From assembly GCA_002395775.1 (NCBI GenBank), contig DGUV01000015.1, forward strand, positions 1-10,900: a stretch of DNA of 10,900 bases, read 5' to 3'. Source of the stretch: Prevotellaceae bacterium UBA4301. Its GTDB lineage: Bacteria; Bacteroidota; Bacteroidia; Bacteroidales; Bacteroidaceae. Every line of letters starts with the position of its first letter. The first letter of the stretch is position 1. This document shows positions 1-7,652 of this stretch, piece by piece. The notes below the pieces were generated by a model. The model was not told where the DNA came from, ran no database searches, and worked only from the letters and a program-made list of their open reading frames with translations. The translations under genes and the position numbers were made by a program.

Positions 1-1629
1 TTCTCGCTCTACATGACCCACGGAGGCACCTCGTTCGGCCACTGGGCAGGTGCCAACTCGCCCGGCTTTGCGCCTGACGTGACATCCTACGACTACGACG
101 CACCCATCAATGAATACGGACAGGCAACGCCTAAGTTCTGGAAACTGCGCGAGATGATGCAGAAGTACTCGGACAAGAAACTGCCCGCTGCTCCCAAGGC
201 TCCGATGCCCATCATCGAAGTGCCTAAGTTCGAACTGACGGAGTTTGCTCCGCTCTATAACGGCTTCGACTGGGAATACTATAGCAAACATGACGATTTG
301 TTACGAACAAGCGGAGCCCCCAAGACCTTCGAGGAGGTGGATATGGGATGGGGCATGATGCTCTACTCTACCCGTCTGCCCGAAATCGGCGATGTCAAAG
401 TGGAGGGTGTTACCCTTCACCCTGCGGATAAAGATAAATGGGCTTGTACGCTCAACCTCGATGCCCACGACTTTGCTCAGGTGTTCATCGACGGCAAGTA
501 CATCGGAACGATCGACCGTGTAAAGGGCGAAAAGACCCTGAAACTGCCTGCTATCAGACAAGGTCAGGAACTTCAAATCCTCGTAGAGGGTATGGGTCGC
601 ATCAACTTTGGACGTGCCATCAAGGACTTCAAGGGATTGATAGGAAGTCCCACCATCACGGGCACCATCGGCGGTTGGCACCTCAGTGGCGTGGACGAAA
701 TGAAAATCACCTTCACCCCCAACAAGTGGGAAAACATGCGCATCCCCGACGACTACGAGGTGGCCGTAAAGGCACTGGAACAGCAAAAGAAGAAACCAAC
801 CACCCGCAAGTCCATCAGCGTTATCCGCATCGGACGCACAATGCGCTATGCATGGGAGAGCGAAGACCTGATGTTTGGTCGTGGCTACTATCGTGGTTAC
901 TTCGATCTGAAGAAGGTGGGCGACACGTTCCTCAACTTCGAGACGTGGGGCAAGGGACAGGTGTATGTCAACGGCCACGCCCTGGGTCGCATCTGGTCGA
1001 TAGGCCCGCAGCAGACGCTCTACGTGCCTGGCTGCTGGCTCCGGAAGGGGAAGAACGAGGTCATCGTGCTCGACGTGGTTGGCCCGAAGGAGAAGGTCGT
1101 CTGGGGACAGAAGGAACCCGAACTGAACAAATTGCAACTGGCTGGCCCCGTGACACACCGCCTCGAGGGTCAGAACCTCGACCTCAAGGGTGAGAAGCCC
1201 GTGAAGGAGGGACAGTTCAAGCCCGGCAACGGCTGGCAGGAAGTGCGGTTCGACCAGCCCGTCACCGGCCGCTACGTCTGCATCGAGGCACTCTCGAGCC
1301 ACTGGAATCGCGAATACGCCTGCATTGCCGAGTGGTACATGCTAGACGAGGACGGTCAGCGCCTCTCGCGCGAATCGTGGACGGTGGCCTACGCCGACGA
1401 CGAGGACGTGCAGAGCGGCAACAAGAATGCCGACAAGATATTCGACCTGCAGGAGAGCACCTATTGGAGCACCAACCGCGGTGTGAAGTTCCCCCACGCT
1501 GTCATCATCGACATGGGTCAGGACAAGACGATGTCGGGCTTCCAGTACCTGCCTCGTGCCGAGGAAGGTGCCCCCGAAAGCATCAAGGACTACCGGATAT
1601 ATGTAAAGAGCGATAGCTTTAAGTTCTAA
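1..1629 (+). CDS. Beta-galactosidase, glycoside hydrolase family 35 (C-terminal part; 5' end outside window)
   Basis: The reading frame is open from base 1, so only the C-terminal 542 residues are visible. They begin at the GH35 motif SLYMTHGGTSFG (H7-G8-G9-T10 in window numbering), which lies late in the family's TIM barrel. In GH35 enzymes the acid/base and nucleophile glutamates precede this motif, so neither can be checked here. After the barrel come beta-sandwich domains, including the typical GHALGRIWSIGPQQTLY segment (about residues 325-342). A final discoidin/F5-8 type C-like domain (about 412-540) is probably carbohydrate-binding. Family members remove terminal beta-linked galactose and in Bacteroidales are usually periplasmic or outer-membrane enzymes of polysaccharide utilisation loci. 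The next gene starts 58 bases downstream on the same strand, so co-transcription is likely. The family call is firm; the natural substrate is not determined. Confidence 0.93.
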   Translation, partial: FSLYMTHGGTSFGHWAGANSPGFAPDVTSYDYDAPINEYGQATPKFWKLREMMQKYSDKKLPAAPKAPMPIIEVPKFELTEFAPLYNGFDWEYYSKHDDLLRTSGAPKTFEEVDMGWGMMLYSTRLPEIGDVKVEGVTLHPADKDKWACTLNLDAHDFAQVFIDGKYIGTIDRVKGEKTLKLPAIRQGQELQILVEGMGRINFGRAIKDFKGLIGSPTITGTIGGWHLSGVDEMKITFTPNKWENMRIPDDYEVAVKALEQQKKKPTTRKSISVIRIGRTMRYAWESEDLMFGRGYYRGYFDLKKVGDTFLNFETWGKGQVYVNGHALGRIWSIGPQQTLYVPGCWLRKGKNEVIVLDVVGPKEKVVWGQKEPELNKLQLAGPVTHRLEGQNLDLKGEKPVKEGQFKPGNGWQEVRFDQPVTGRYVCIEALSSHWNREYACIAEWYMLDEDGQRLSRESWTVAYADDEDVQSGNKNADKIFDLQESTYWSTNRGVKFPHAVIIDMGQDKTMSGFQYLPRAEEGAPESIKDYRIYVKSDSFKF

Positions 1630-1632
1630 AGA

Positions 1633-1664
1633 CCCTCCCCCAACCCCTCCCATAAAGGGAGGGG
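1633..1664. repeat. C-rich/G-rich palindromic repeat, copy 1
   Basis: A C-rich box CCCTCCCC (1633-1640) is followed by CCCCTCCC (1644-1651), a 5-base loop ATAAA and the perfect complement GGGAGGGG (1657-1664). The 8-bp stem starts 14 bases after the GH35 stop codon. It has no T run, so it is not a classical terminator. The same box order (direct, direct, inverted) occurs after the next two genes, which marks it as a dispersed repeat. It could act as an mRNA-stabilising 3' hairpin. Confidence 0.8.
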
Positions 1665-1687
1665 AGTAGATACTAACTAAAGATATC

Positions 1688-4600
1688 ATGAATAAAACAC
1701 TTTCTCTACTTTCCTTCTTATTATTAGGAAGCACAACTTTCGCAGACAACATCCACGGACAGGGGGGCACAGCCAACGTCCCCCGCAACGTTGTTTCAAC
1801 GACCCTCACCCCACGCGCTTCCATGTATCTCCAGCTGGGAGAGCGGAATGCGGTGAAGATACCTTTCAAATATACCGATGCAGGCGTTTCCACCCCCATT
1901 CATTGGGGGATGGACACTGCCTGGGACGACGAAGGGAATGTTCGGCGAGGCGTCAACTTCATCGGACTTGACAATCTGACATACGGCAGATTCTCGTTTC
2001 AAGTCATGGACCCTGTGGACGCCAATGGGAATCTCTCCCAAAGGCAACAGCAATACCTGCGGTCGCGACTCAACCATATCTCCCTCAGCCGTCCTACGGG
2101 TTTGCTACTCAATTCCGACCCTGTAGATATCAATGTCGATGTCTTTCTCCATCACCCGGAAGAATGGTACAAAGTCATCAAGGCAACCGTCAAGTACGCC
2201 CAGGACTATGGTGTGAACGTGGTGGCCATCGCTCCCTTCAACGAGCCAGACGTCACCGCCAGCAACCAAGGAACGAAGGACGACTTCAAGGCCGTCGCCA
2301 AACTGATTCGCGAAGACCCGTTCTTCGACGGGATGCGCATTTGTGCAGGCAACACCTGCAACAACGACGGGGCGTGGGAATGGTACAACCACATGAAGCC
2401 CTACGTCGATGAAGGGAACACGCACCAGTTGGCAGGTTCCTTCGACAACTATGCCGCATTTTACTCGAAGGTGAAGGCCGACGGAAAGGTGGCCACCAAC
2501 GATGAACTGCACAACGTGATGGAGGGCATCGTGGGTGTGCAATATGGTATGGAGAACGGCATCTGGTGGGGCACTGTCGGTCCCTCACGTGGCGACTTCT
2601 GCCTGGCCACCAGCGAAGGCGGTGCCCGACTGGGATATGGCGAGAACCGCGCCGCCTGGACAGCAGCTGCCGTCTATCGACTGCCAAATGGCGTAGTGAA
2701 GGCTTTTGCGGGCGCCAGCGAACGTCAGGCATTCCCGTGCAGTTATGAATATGTGAGCACGGACAAGCCCGTCTATTTCGATGGCAAGGGGCCGTACTTC
2801 TCCTATCCAATCATGCTGCCAGGAGGCTACCGCTACGGCGATAAATATCAGAAGAGCGCCGAACGCACCGTGCAGATTCATCAGGGTGAGGACATACCTC
2901 TCTGCCCCCTGACCAGCGACAAAGAATACATCATCGTCAACAAAAAGACACAGAAACTGCTTACCATCCAAGGCGGTTCGACAAGCAATTCCGCTGCCGT
3001 CGTACAATACGAAAACAAGAATTACGCCTACCAGAAATGGACGCTGGAAGCGCTGAAGGACAACGGCGGAGACCTGACCGGGTTCTATGTCCACAGCGTC
3101 AGGAATGCGAGCATGAACATGGAGACGGGCGGCTTCCAGGTCAAGATTGGCGGTACGGTGAGCGTTTACCCCGTCACGAATGCCGAGAACCAACGATGGA
3201 CGTTCGAATACGCCGGCGACGGATACTACAGGATTCGCAACTATCAGTCGGGCTTGTACCTCGAAATTCCCAATGGAAGCACGACGAACAACGCCGCTGT
3301 CAAAATCTGTGCCGAAGCCGACGAGGACCAACAGTTGTGGAGACTCTTGCCAGCCGATGCAACCTACGAAACGACGCCACCCGCCAAGCCGAAGGGGCTC
3401 ACCGCCACACCCAAGAATCACTCCATTGCGCTCCGATGGGACGCAAACACGCAAGACCGCGACTTCTATGGTTTCCTCGTGCTGCGTGGCGAAAAGCGTG
3501 CAGCCTCGGCTACGGAGTTCGACGTCATCGGGCGCAACATCATGGTTCCCTGTTTCGTCGACAACAGTTGCCGCGAGGGTGTCACCTATGAATACGCCGT
3601 CGTGAGCGTTGACTATTCGCAAAACCGTTCAGAGAAATCCGATGCGGTATCCGCCAGCACCTCCGGCGAACAGGGACTTGTGGCACGATATGAGTTTGAG
3701 CAGTCGGCAACCGACCTTTCGGAAAACCTGTTAGATGGTGTCGTTGCCGATGCACGCGGTTTCTCGAACGTCAACGGCTATCATCGTTCCGGACGCGCCG
3801 CACTTATGTTGGACGGAACCTCCAACTACATGGCCATTCCCGCTATGACGACTTGCCTGCCCCACTCCACCATCACCACATGGGTTTACAATCCCGGAAG
3901 TTTCCCTGAGGGAAGCCGGCTGTTCAGTTTTGGCGCAGATGCTGACCACGAAGCCAGCCTCTCGCTGAATCAAGGCGGGAAGATGCGCCTGACGCTGAAA
4001 AACGGAGCAACCTCGCAAACGCTGGAAGCCTCGCAGATGCCGCAGGGGTGGCACCATCTGGCGCTGACCATTGGCTCTGGGCGCATTGCCTTGTATGTGG
4101 ATGGTGCCGAGGTTGCCGCTTCCGAACACGTCGATGTCCAGCTCTCCGACTTGCGTCCCGTGCTGAACTTCGTCGGCTGTGGCCAGACGGCAGACATCCC
4201 TCTGATGAATGGCTACGTTGACGACCTGCGCATCTACAACTACGCATTGGGCCAAGACGAAATAGCGCAGCTGATGAACCAAGCCGAAGCCGAAGAGGGC
4301 AGCGCTTGGGCGCCTCCCGTGGTGCCTGGCAAGGATTTGGCACAAATAACGACGTCGGACAACGTCTATCTGTACAATGTGGATGCGGATGCCTTTGTCA
4401 CCTACGGAATGAGTTGGAACACCCAAACCGTGTCCCAGCGTCTGCCAAAGGGCGACAAGAGTGTGGCCAACAGATTCAGAATAGGTGTGTCGAAGAGCTC
4501 CGCAGGCAAAGTGTTCCTCTCCTTCCGCGACAAGGCCAGCTCGTATATCGGATGCCTGTCCGATGCCGCAAACGTGTGGAGCGACCGTTCGAAGACGGAA

Positions 4601-6037
4601 GGCACATTCACCTATCAGGGCATAGACTCTCCGACGGGCAAGCTCTACACCCTGAAGTCCGACAGCCAGGATGCCCTGCTCGATGTGACCTATGCCTACG
4701 GTGGTCCGCTCACCACAAGAAACGGCCGCAACTTTGTCCATTGGGCATTCATCCCCGCGAAGGACATCTCCAACGGCAACTATGCCCTGTACAAAGAGCG
4801 GAAACAGCTCTACAATGTCTATCAAGCTATCGTAGATGCGGAGAAGGAAGCAGAATTTGCCGACGAATTGCAAGAGGCTTACCAGGCATACGTTGCCGCC
4901 GATGCCACAGTAGGAACAATTCGCACAGCCACACGCAACCTCATTCTTTCCGCTGCGCCCTACGTGGACGCCGAACTGGATGTCAGTGCTCTGTTCACCA
5001 ATGCCGACATGCTAGGCAACAACACGACTGCTGACTGGACAGAAACAACCACGACCATCAAGGAAGGCGACATCGAAGTATTGCACCAACCCATCACGTT
5101 GGAACAAACGCAGACCGACCTCCCCAACGGCGTCTATGAAGTCGTCTTCCACGGATTCTATCGCAACGATGCCACGGGGAAGGTGCCTGCCGTAACGGCT
5201 CAGACGCAAAGCACCGTCAAGGGCAACATGCCCACGAGGGACAAGATTATAGAGAATGAAGTCCTGATGAATGCCGACGAGACGGCAGCCGGCGCCGCAC
5301 AGACTCTTGCCAGCGACGCCGCCCAGACGCGGCTGACGGACATCATCGTCGATGACAGGCAAATGACCTTGTCGGCAACCGTGACCAGCGAAGCACAATG
5401 GTTCAATTTCCAAGGATTTGACATCACCTACAAACGGCCGTTCGTCCGGGTCGAGGTTCCCGCTTCGGGCTACACCACCTTCTACTACAGCGACCAGAGT
5501 TTCCTGCTCCCCGAGGGCATGGAAGCCTATACATGCATACAAAAGAACGGCCAAATCACGGTCAACCGCAGTTTCACGGTGCCGGGCACTGTGCTTCCCG
5601 CAGGTCAGGCCCTCGTGCTGAAGGCCACACCCGGCGTCTATGACATGATGCCCACCACCAAGAAGAAAACCGTGGACCCCAACAACCAATTACGCGGAAC
5701 GGATGCTGACGAACTGACGCACGGCGGCAGCTACTACTACACCCTGACCGAAAACGAAGAGGGAGAAACGGGCTTCAACTGGTCGGCCACCGACGGAGCC
5801 ACCTTCGTCAACCCTGCCCACAAGGCCTACTTCGCTTTCAAGGGCGACACGTCGCCCGCGGACTTCTATCCCATCGGGAGCATCACGTCCGTAAGCGTCA
5901 GCAAGGCGGCTGCCCCCTTCACGGATGGCATCTACAACCTGGCCGGGCAGCGCGTCGCCACGCCCCGTCGCGGTATATATCTGATACAGTCGCGCAGCAC
6001 CGACGGAAGCACAACGATTCGTAAAGTCATGAAATAA
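1688..6037 (+). CDS. Secreted multidomain glycoside hydrolase (clan GH-A/GH30-like catalytic region with ricin lectin, FN3, LamG and C-terminal sorting tail)
   Basis: A 1449-residue exported protein. Residues 1-19 form a signal peptide with a likely cut after T-F-A19. The catalytic region (about 20-400) has the clan GH-A signature N185-E186-P187 as candidate acid/base and S309-E310-G-G as candidate nucleophile. I infer an O-glycosyl hydrolase of GH30 or a related family, but the exact family is not certain. Next come a ricin-type beta-trefoil (about 411-555) with three QxW motifs (W451, W504, W551), an FN3 domain (about 564-658), and a LamG/concanavalin-like domain (about 663-863). A further lectin-like domain (about 892-1026), a helical stretch (about 1034-1095) and two beta-rich domains common in Prevotella secreted proteins follow. 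The last 37 residues (from D1413, GIYNLAGQRV then GIYLI) resemble a Por/type IX sorting tail. Its position behind a GH35 gene suggests an extracellular endo-enzyme feeding a beta-galactosidase, which is inference. The frame is uninterrupted. The start is set by the signal peptide; no clear Shine-Dalgarno is present. Confidence 0.82.
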   Translation: MNKTLSLLSFLLLGSTTFADNIHGQGGTANVPRNVVSTTLTPRASMYLQLGERNAVKIPFKYTDAGVSTPIHWGMDTAWDDEGNVRRGVNFIGLDNLTYGRFSFQVMDPVDANGNLSQRQQQYLRSRLNHISLSRPTGLLLNSDPVDINVDVFLHHPEEWYKVIKATVKYAQDYGVNVVAIAPFNEPDVTASNQGTKDDFKAVAKLIREDPFFDGMRICAGNTCNNDGAWEWYNHMKPYVDEGNTHQLAGSFDNYAAFYSKVKADGKVATNDELHNVMEGIVGVQYGMENGIWWGTVGPSRGDFCLATSEGGARLGYGENRAAWTAAAVYRLPNGVVKAFAGASERQAFPCSYEYVSTDKPVYFDGKGPYFSYPIMLPGGYRYGDKYQKSAERTVQIHQGEDIPLCPLTSDKEYIIVNKKTQKLLTIQGGSTSNSAAVVQYENKNYAYQKWTLEALKDNGGDLTGFYVHSVRNASMNMETGGFQVKIGGTVSVYPVTNAENQRWTFEYAGDGYYRIRNYQSGLYLEIPNGSTTNNAAVKICAEADEDQQLWRLLPADATYETTPPAKPKGLTATPKNHSIALRWDANTQDRDFYGFLVLRGEKRAASATEFDVIGRNIMVPCFVDNSCREGVTYEYAVVSVDYSQNRSEKSDAVSASTSGEQGLVARYEFEQSATDLSENLLDGVVADARGFSNVNGYHRSGRAALMLDGTSNYMAIPAMTTCLPHSTITTWVYNPGSFPEGSRLFSFGADADHEASLSLNQGGKMRLTLKNGATSQTLEASQMPQGWHHLALTIGSGRIALYVDGAEVAASEHVDVQLSDLRPVLNFVGCGQTADIPLMNGYVDDLRIYNYALGQDEIAQLMNQAEAEEGSAWAPPVVPGKDLAQITTSDNVYLYNVDADAFVTYGMSWNTQTVSQRLPKGDKSVANRFRIGVSKSSAGKVFLSFRDKASSYIGCLSDAANVWSDRSKTEGTFTYQGIDSPTGKLYTLKSDSQDALLDVTYAYGGPLTTRNGRNFVHWAFIPAKDISNGNYALYKERKQLYNVYQAIVDAEKEAEFADELQEAYQAYVAADATVGTIRTATRNLILSAAPYVDAELDVSALFTNADMLGNNTTADWTETTTTIKEGDIEVLHQPITLEQTQTDLPNGVYEVVFHGFYRNDATGKVPAVTAQTQSTVKGNMPTRDKIIENEVLMNADETAAGAAQTLASDAAQTRLTDIIVDDRQMTLSATVTSEAQWFNFQGFDITYKRPFVRVEVPASGYTTFYYSDQSFLLPEGMEAYTCIQKNGQITVNRSFTVPGTVLPAGQALVLKATPGVYDMMPTTKKKTVDPNNQLRGTDADELTHGGSYYYTLTENEEGETGFNWSATDGATFVNPAHKAYFAFKGDTSPADFYPIGSITSVSVSKAAAPFTDGIYNLAGQRVATPRRGIYLIQSRSTDGSTTIRKVMK

Positions 6038-6049
6038 ACCTAGCAACAT

Positions 6050-6080
6050 CCTCCCAAAGTCCCTCCCATTCGTGGGAGGG
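6050..6080. repeat. C-rich/G-rich palindromic repeat, copy 2
   Basis: CCTCCCA (6050-6056) is followed by CCCTCCCA (6061-6068), a TTCG tetraloop and the perfect complement TGGGAGGG (6073-6080). This gives an 8-bp stem capped by a stable UUCG-type loop, between the large hydrolase gene and the DUF4491 gene. The architecture matches copies 1 and 3. There is no T run, so processing or mRNA protection is more likely than termination. Confidence 0.8.
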
Positions 6081-6106
6081 ATTTAGTGAGAGGGACACTT
6101 TCTATT

Positions 6107-6442
6107 ATGAACTACATCGGACTCATCATCGGCCTTGCCACGTTTCTGACCATCGGAGTCTTCCACCCGCTGGTCATCAAGAGCGAATACCACTTCGGCA
6201 AGCAGTGCTGGCCTCTGTTCCTCGTGGCCGGCATTGTCGCCCTCGTCGCCTCGCTTTTCGTCCCGAACGAATACGCGAGCATCATCCTCGGCGTCGTCGC
6301 CTTCTCCTGCTTCTGGAGCATACTGGAGCTGCACCAGCAGCATCGCCGCGTCCAGCGCGGCTGGTTTCCCATGAATCCCAAACGGAAAGAGGAATACAGC
6401 CCCTCTCCCCGCTCTCCCCGTGGGGGAGAGGGCTTGCCTTAG
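6107..6442 (+). CDS. DUF4491 family small membrane protein with repeat-derived C-terminus
   Basis: A 111-residue protein beginning MNYIGLIIGLATFLTIGVF. Three hydrophobic segments are visible (about residues 3-19, 29-47 and 51-66), followed by a basic cytoplasmic-looking tail containing FPMNPKRKEE. This matches the DUF4491 family, conserved in Bacteroidales and of unknown function. I chose the ATG at 6107. A GTG at 6086 is in frame but would start just after the repeat hairpin and add seven residues (MRGTLSI) unlike the family's usual start. The last residues, SPSPRSPRGGEGLP, are encoded by a palindromic repeat (6401-6432), and the TAG lies 7 bases beyond it. The native end was probably near RKEEY. 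The gene is co-directional with the hydrolases and is followed by a strong terminator, so it is probably the last gene of the transcript. Confidence 0.8.
   Translation: MNYIGLIIGLATFLTIGVFHPLVIKSEYHFGKQCWPLFLVAGIVALVASLFVPNEYASIILGVVAFSCFWSILELHQQHRRVQRGWFPMNPKRKEEYSPSPRSPRGGEGLP
6401..6432. repeat. C-rich/G-rich palindromic repeat, copy 3, inside the DUF4491 coding end
   Basis: The left arm CCCTCTCCCC (6401-6410) pairs perfectly with GGGGAGAGGG (6423-6432), a 10-bp stem. A second C-rich box (CTCTCCCC, 6412-6419) could pair with the same G-rich arm, so two alternative hairpins are possible. This repeats the direct-direct-inverted layout of copies 1 and 2 with a slightly different core. It is translated as part of the DUF4491 frame. 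Confidence 0.8.
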
Positions 6443-6471
6443 ACTCCTTGAGAGTAAAGGATTAATAGAAG

Positions 6472-6509
6472 AAGAACGACCCAGACGCTTCGTCTGGGTC
6501 GTTCTTTTT
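6472..6509 (+). terminator. Strong intrinsic terminator after DUF4491
   Basis: A perfect 16-bp inverted repeat (6472-6487 and 6491-6506) has a 3-base loop CTT, with the T run at 6505-6509 overlapping the end of the stem. It lies 30 bases after the DUF4491 stop and should end the glycosidase transcript. The complementary strand lacks an equally good T run, so it is probably one-directional. Confidence 0.93.
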
Positions 6510-6578
6510 CTGGGGGTATGAACGGTGCTTAATAAGGCATGTGGCAAAATCAGGAAATATTATTAGTATTACATCTCT

Positions 6579-6641
6579 GTGCCATTAATGGCACGGAGTC
6601 GTGCCACCTGTGGCACAGGCTTGTGCCATCAATGGCACAAG
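6579..6641. repeat. Three iterated GTGCCA-N4-TGGCAC palindromes at a 22-bp period
   Basis: Palindrome 1 (6579-6594, GTGCCATTAATGGCAC) is a perfect 16-bp dyad. Palindrome 2 (6601-6616) is GTGCCACCTGTGGCAC. Palindrome 3 (6623-6638) is GTGCCATCAATGGCAC, and its stem extends to CTTGTGCCAT/ATGGCACAAG (6620-6641). Starts are exactly 22 bp apart, with 6-bp spacers GGAGTC and AGGCTT. The array sits in the intergenic stretch 6443-6811, about 95 bp ahead of the predicted promoter of the deiminase-like gene. It could be a set of protein-binding sites on one face of the helix or three tandem RNA hairpins. Apart from this array, the terminator and the promoter, I see nothing in this intergenic stretch. 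Confidence 0.85.
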
Positions 6642-6736
6642 CATAAACATTTGGGTGTTTTTTAACACACTATAGAACACTGAGCGTCAACTTCAACAAC
6701 TCCTTCTGAAACCTTAACCGAATTTAACAAAAAAAG

Positions 6737-6768
6737 TTTGGTCAAACGGCATTTTTCATAGACCTTTG
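6737..6768 (+). promoter_or_regulatory. Putative Bacteroidetes-type promoter of the deiminase-like gene
   Basis: TTTG (6737-6740) and GACCTTTG (6761-6768) are separated by 20 bases, matching the -33 TTTG and -7 TAnnTTTG boxes of Bacteroidetes sigma-ABfr promoters except for G in place of T at the first -7 position. This would leave an AT-rich leader of roughly 35-40 bases before the ATG at 6812, with no obvious Shine-Dalgarno. Confidence 0.6.
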
Positions 6769-6811
6769 CAGACAAACATAAGCATTTAATTATTAAACAA
6801 TTACAATTAAT

Positions 6812-7648
6812 ATGATTACTAATTTTTCCACAAAAAAAGTTTATCTTGCAAAAGGAATGGAATCTGTTGACTACACAGATGCGACGAGGCATCTTCTGGA
6901 CGCCATGCATCGATACGATATTGAATGGGAATTTTTGCCACACACCTCCTCCCCACTCCACATTTGGGCTCGCGACTACATGCCTGTTCAAATTGACAAA
7001 GAGAAGTTTGTCAGATTTAGCTACCATCCTGATTACCTAAAGGGGAGCCCTGAATATAAGCCTAACACCTCTGCCATACTTTCAGACCTTGGCATACAAG
7101 TAATAGAGTCCGATATTATCATTGATGGAGGCAATGTCATCAGTTGTGGCGACAAAGTGATTATGACCGACAAGATCATCAGGGAGAACCGACAATATAA
7201 CCGCAATAGACTAATTGACACACTAAGCCAATTGCTGGAAGCGGAAATTGTTCTTATTCCAGAAGATGTATACGAAGAATATGGTCATGCTGACGGAATG
7301 GTGAGATATGTGGGCGAGAACTGCGTATTGCTCAACAACTATTACGATTTCGACAAGACGCTTCGCAAGAAATTGCTATCGGCGCTCAACCCTCACTTCA
7401 ATATCGCAGAACTGCATTATGATGCATACACAGACAAAAGTTGGGCTTACATCAATTTCCTGCACGTTGGGCAACACATCTTTGTTCCAAGGCTAGAAGA
7501 CAAGTTAGGAGAGACTGCGTTTAGACAAATAACCGATGCCTATCCCAAATGTGAATGTCATCAAATATGGGATTGTGACAGCATTGTGGGCGAAGGCGGT
7601 GCACTGAATTGCAGTACCTGGAACATACTCTCTGATTCAGCAGGTTAG
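6812..7648 (+). CDS. Agmatine deiminase family protein (short form, peptidylarginine-deiminase fold)
   Basis: A 278-residue protein with the landmarks of the guanidino-group-modifying (pentein) enzymes. These are HIWARDYMP with D55, DGGN (105-108), GHADGMV with H159 and D161, and GEGGALNCSTW with the likely nucleophile C267. Family members hydrolyse agmatine to N-carbamoylputrescine and ammonia, or act on related guanidino substrates; the substrate here is not proven. It is shorter than the classical agmatine deiminases of about 340-370 residues and has no signal peptide, so it should be cytoplasmic and is unlike secreted Porphyromonas PPAD. The motif set is complete, so I read it as an intact short subfamily rather than a fragment. 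The gene is noticeably more AT-rich than the glycosidases. It has its own promoter, and its stop is 4 bases from the stop of the convergent gene. Confidence 0.85.
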   Translation: MITNFSTKKVYLAKGMESVDYTDATRHLLDAMHRYDIEWEFLPHTSSPLHIWARDYMPVQIDKEKFVRFSYHPDYLKGSPEYKPNTSAILSDLGIQVIESDIIIDGGNVISCGDKVIMTDKIIRENRQYNRNRLIDTLSQLLEAEIVLIPEDVYEEYGHADGMVRYVGENCVLLNNYYDFDKTLRKKLLSALNPHFNIAELHYDAYTDKSWAYINFLHVGQHIFVPRLEDKLGETAFRQITDAYPKCECHQIWDCDSIVGEGGALNCSTWNILSDSAG

Positions 7649-7652
7649 AAGT

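Noticed and set aside
775..890. Possible compensated frameshift in GH35 at the basic stretch KKKPTTRKSISVIRIGR
   Set aside because: The other two frames give no better family match, and the sequence resumes the normal GH35 pattern without a break, so it is probably a lineage-specific loop.
3731..4873. Long minus-strand frame (380 residues) opposite the large hydrolase, and similar ones at 301-1302 and 2585-3622
   Set aside because: They mirror GC-rich codons of recognised plus-strand domains and have no recognisable motifs or start context.
6086..6106. Upstream GTG start for DUF4491
   Set aside because: The extra seven residues do not match the family, and the start would directly abut the repeat hairpin; ATG at 6107 gives the normal membrane N-terminus.
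6579..6641. CRISPR array
   Set aside because: The spacers are only 6 bp, there are three units, and each unit is a palindrome with a variable centre; this is not CRISPR geometry.
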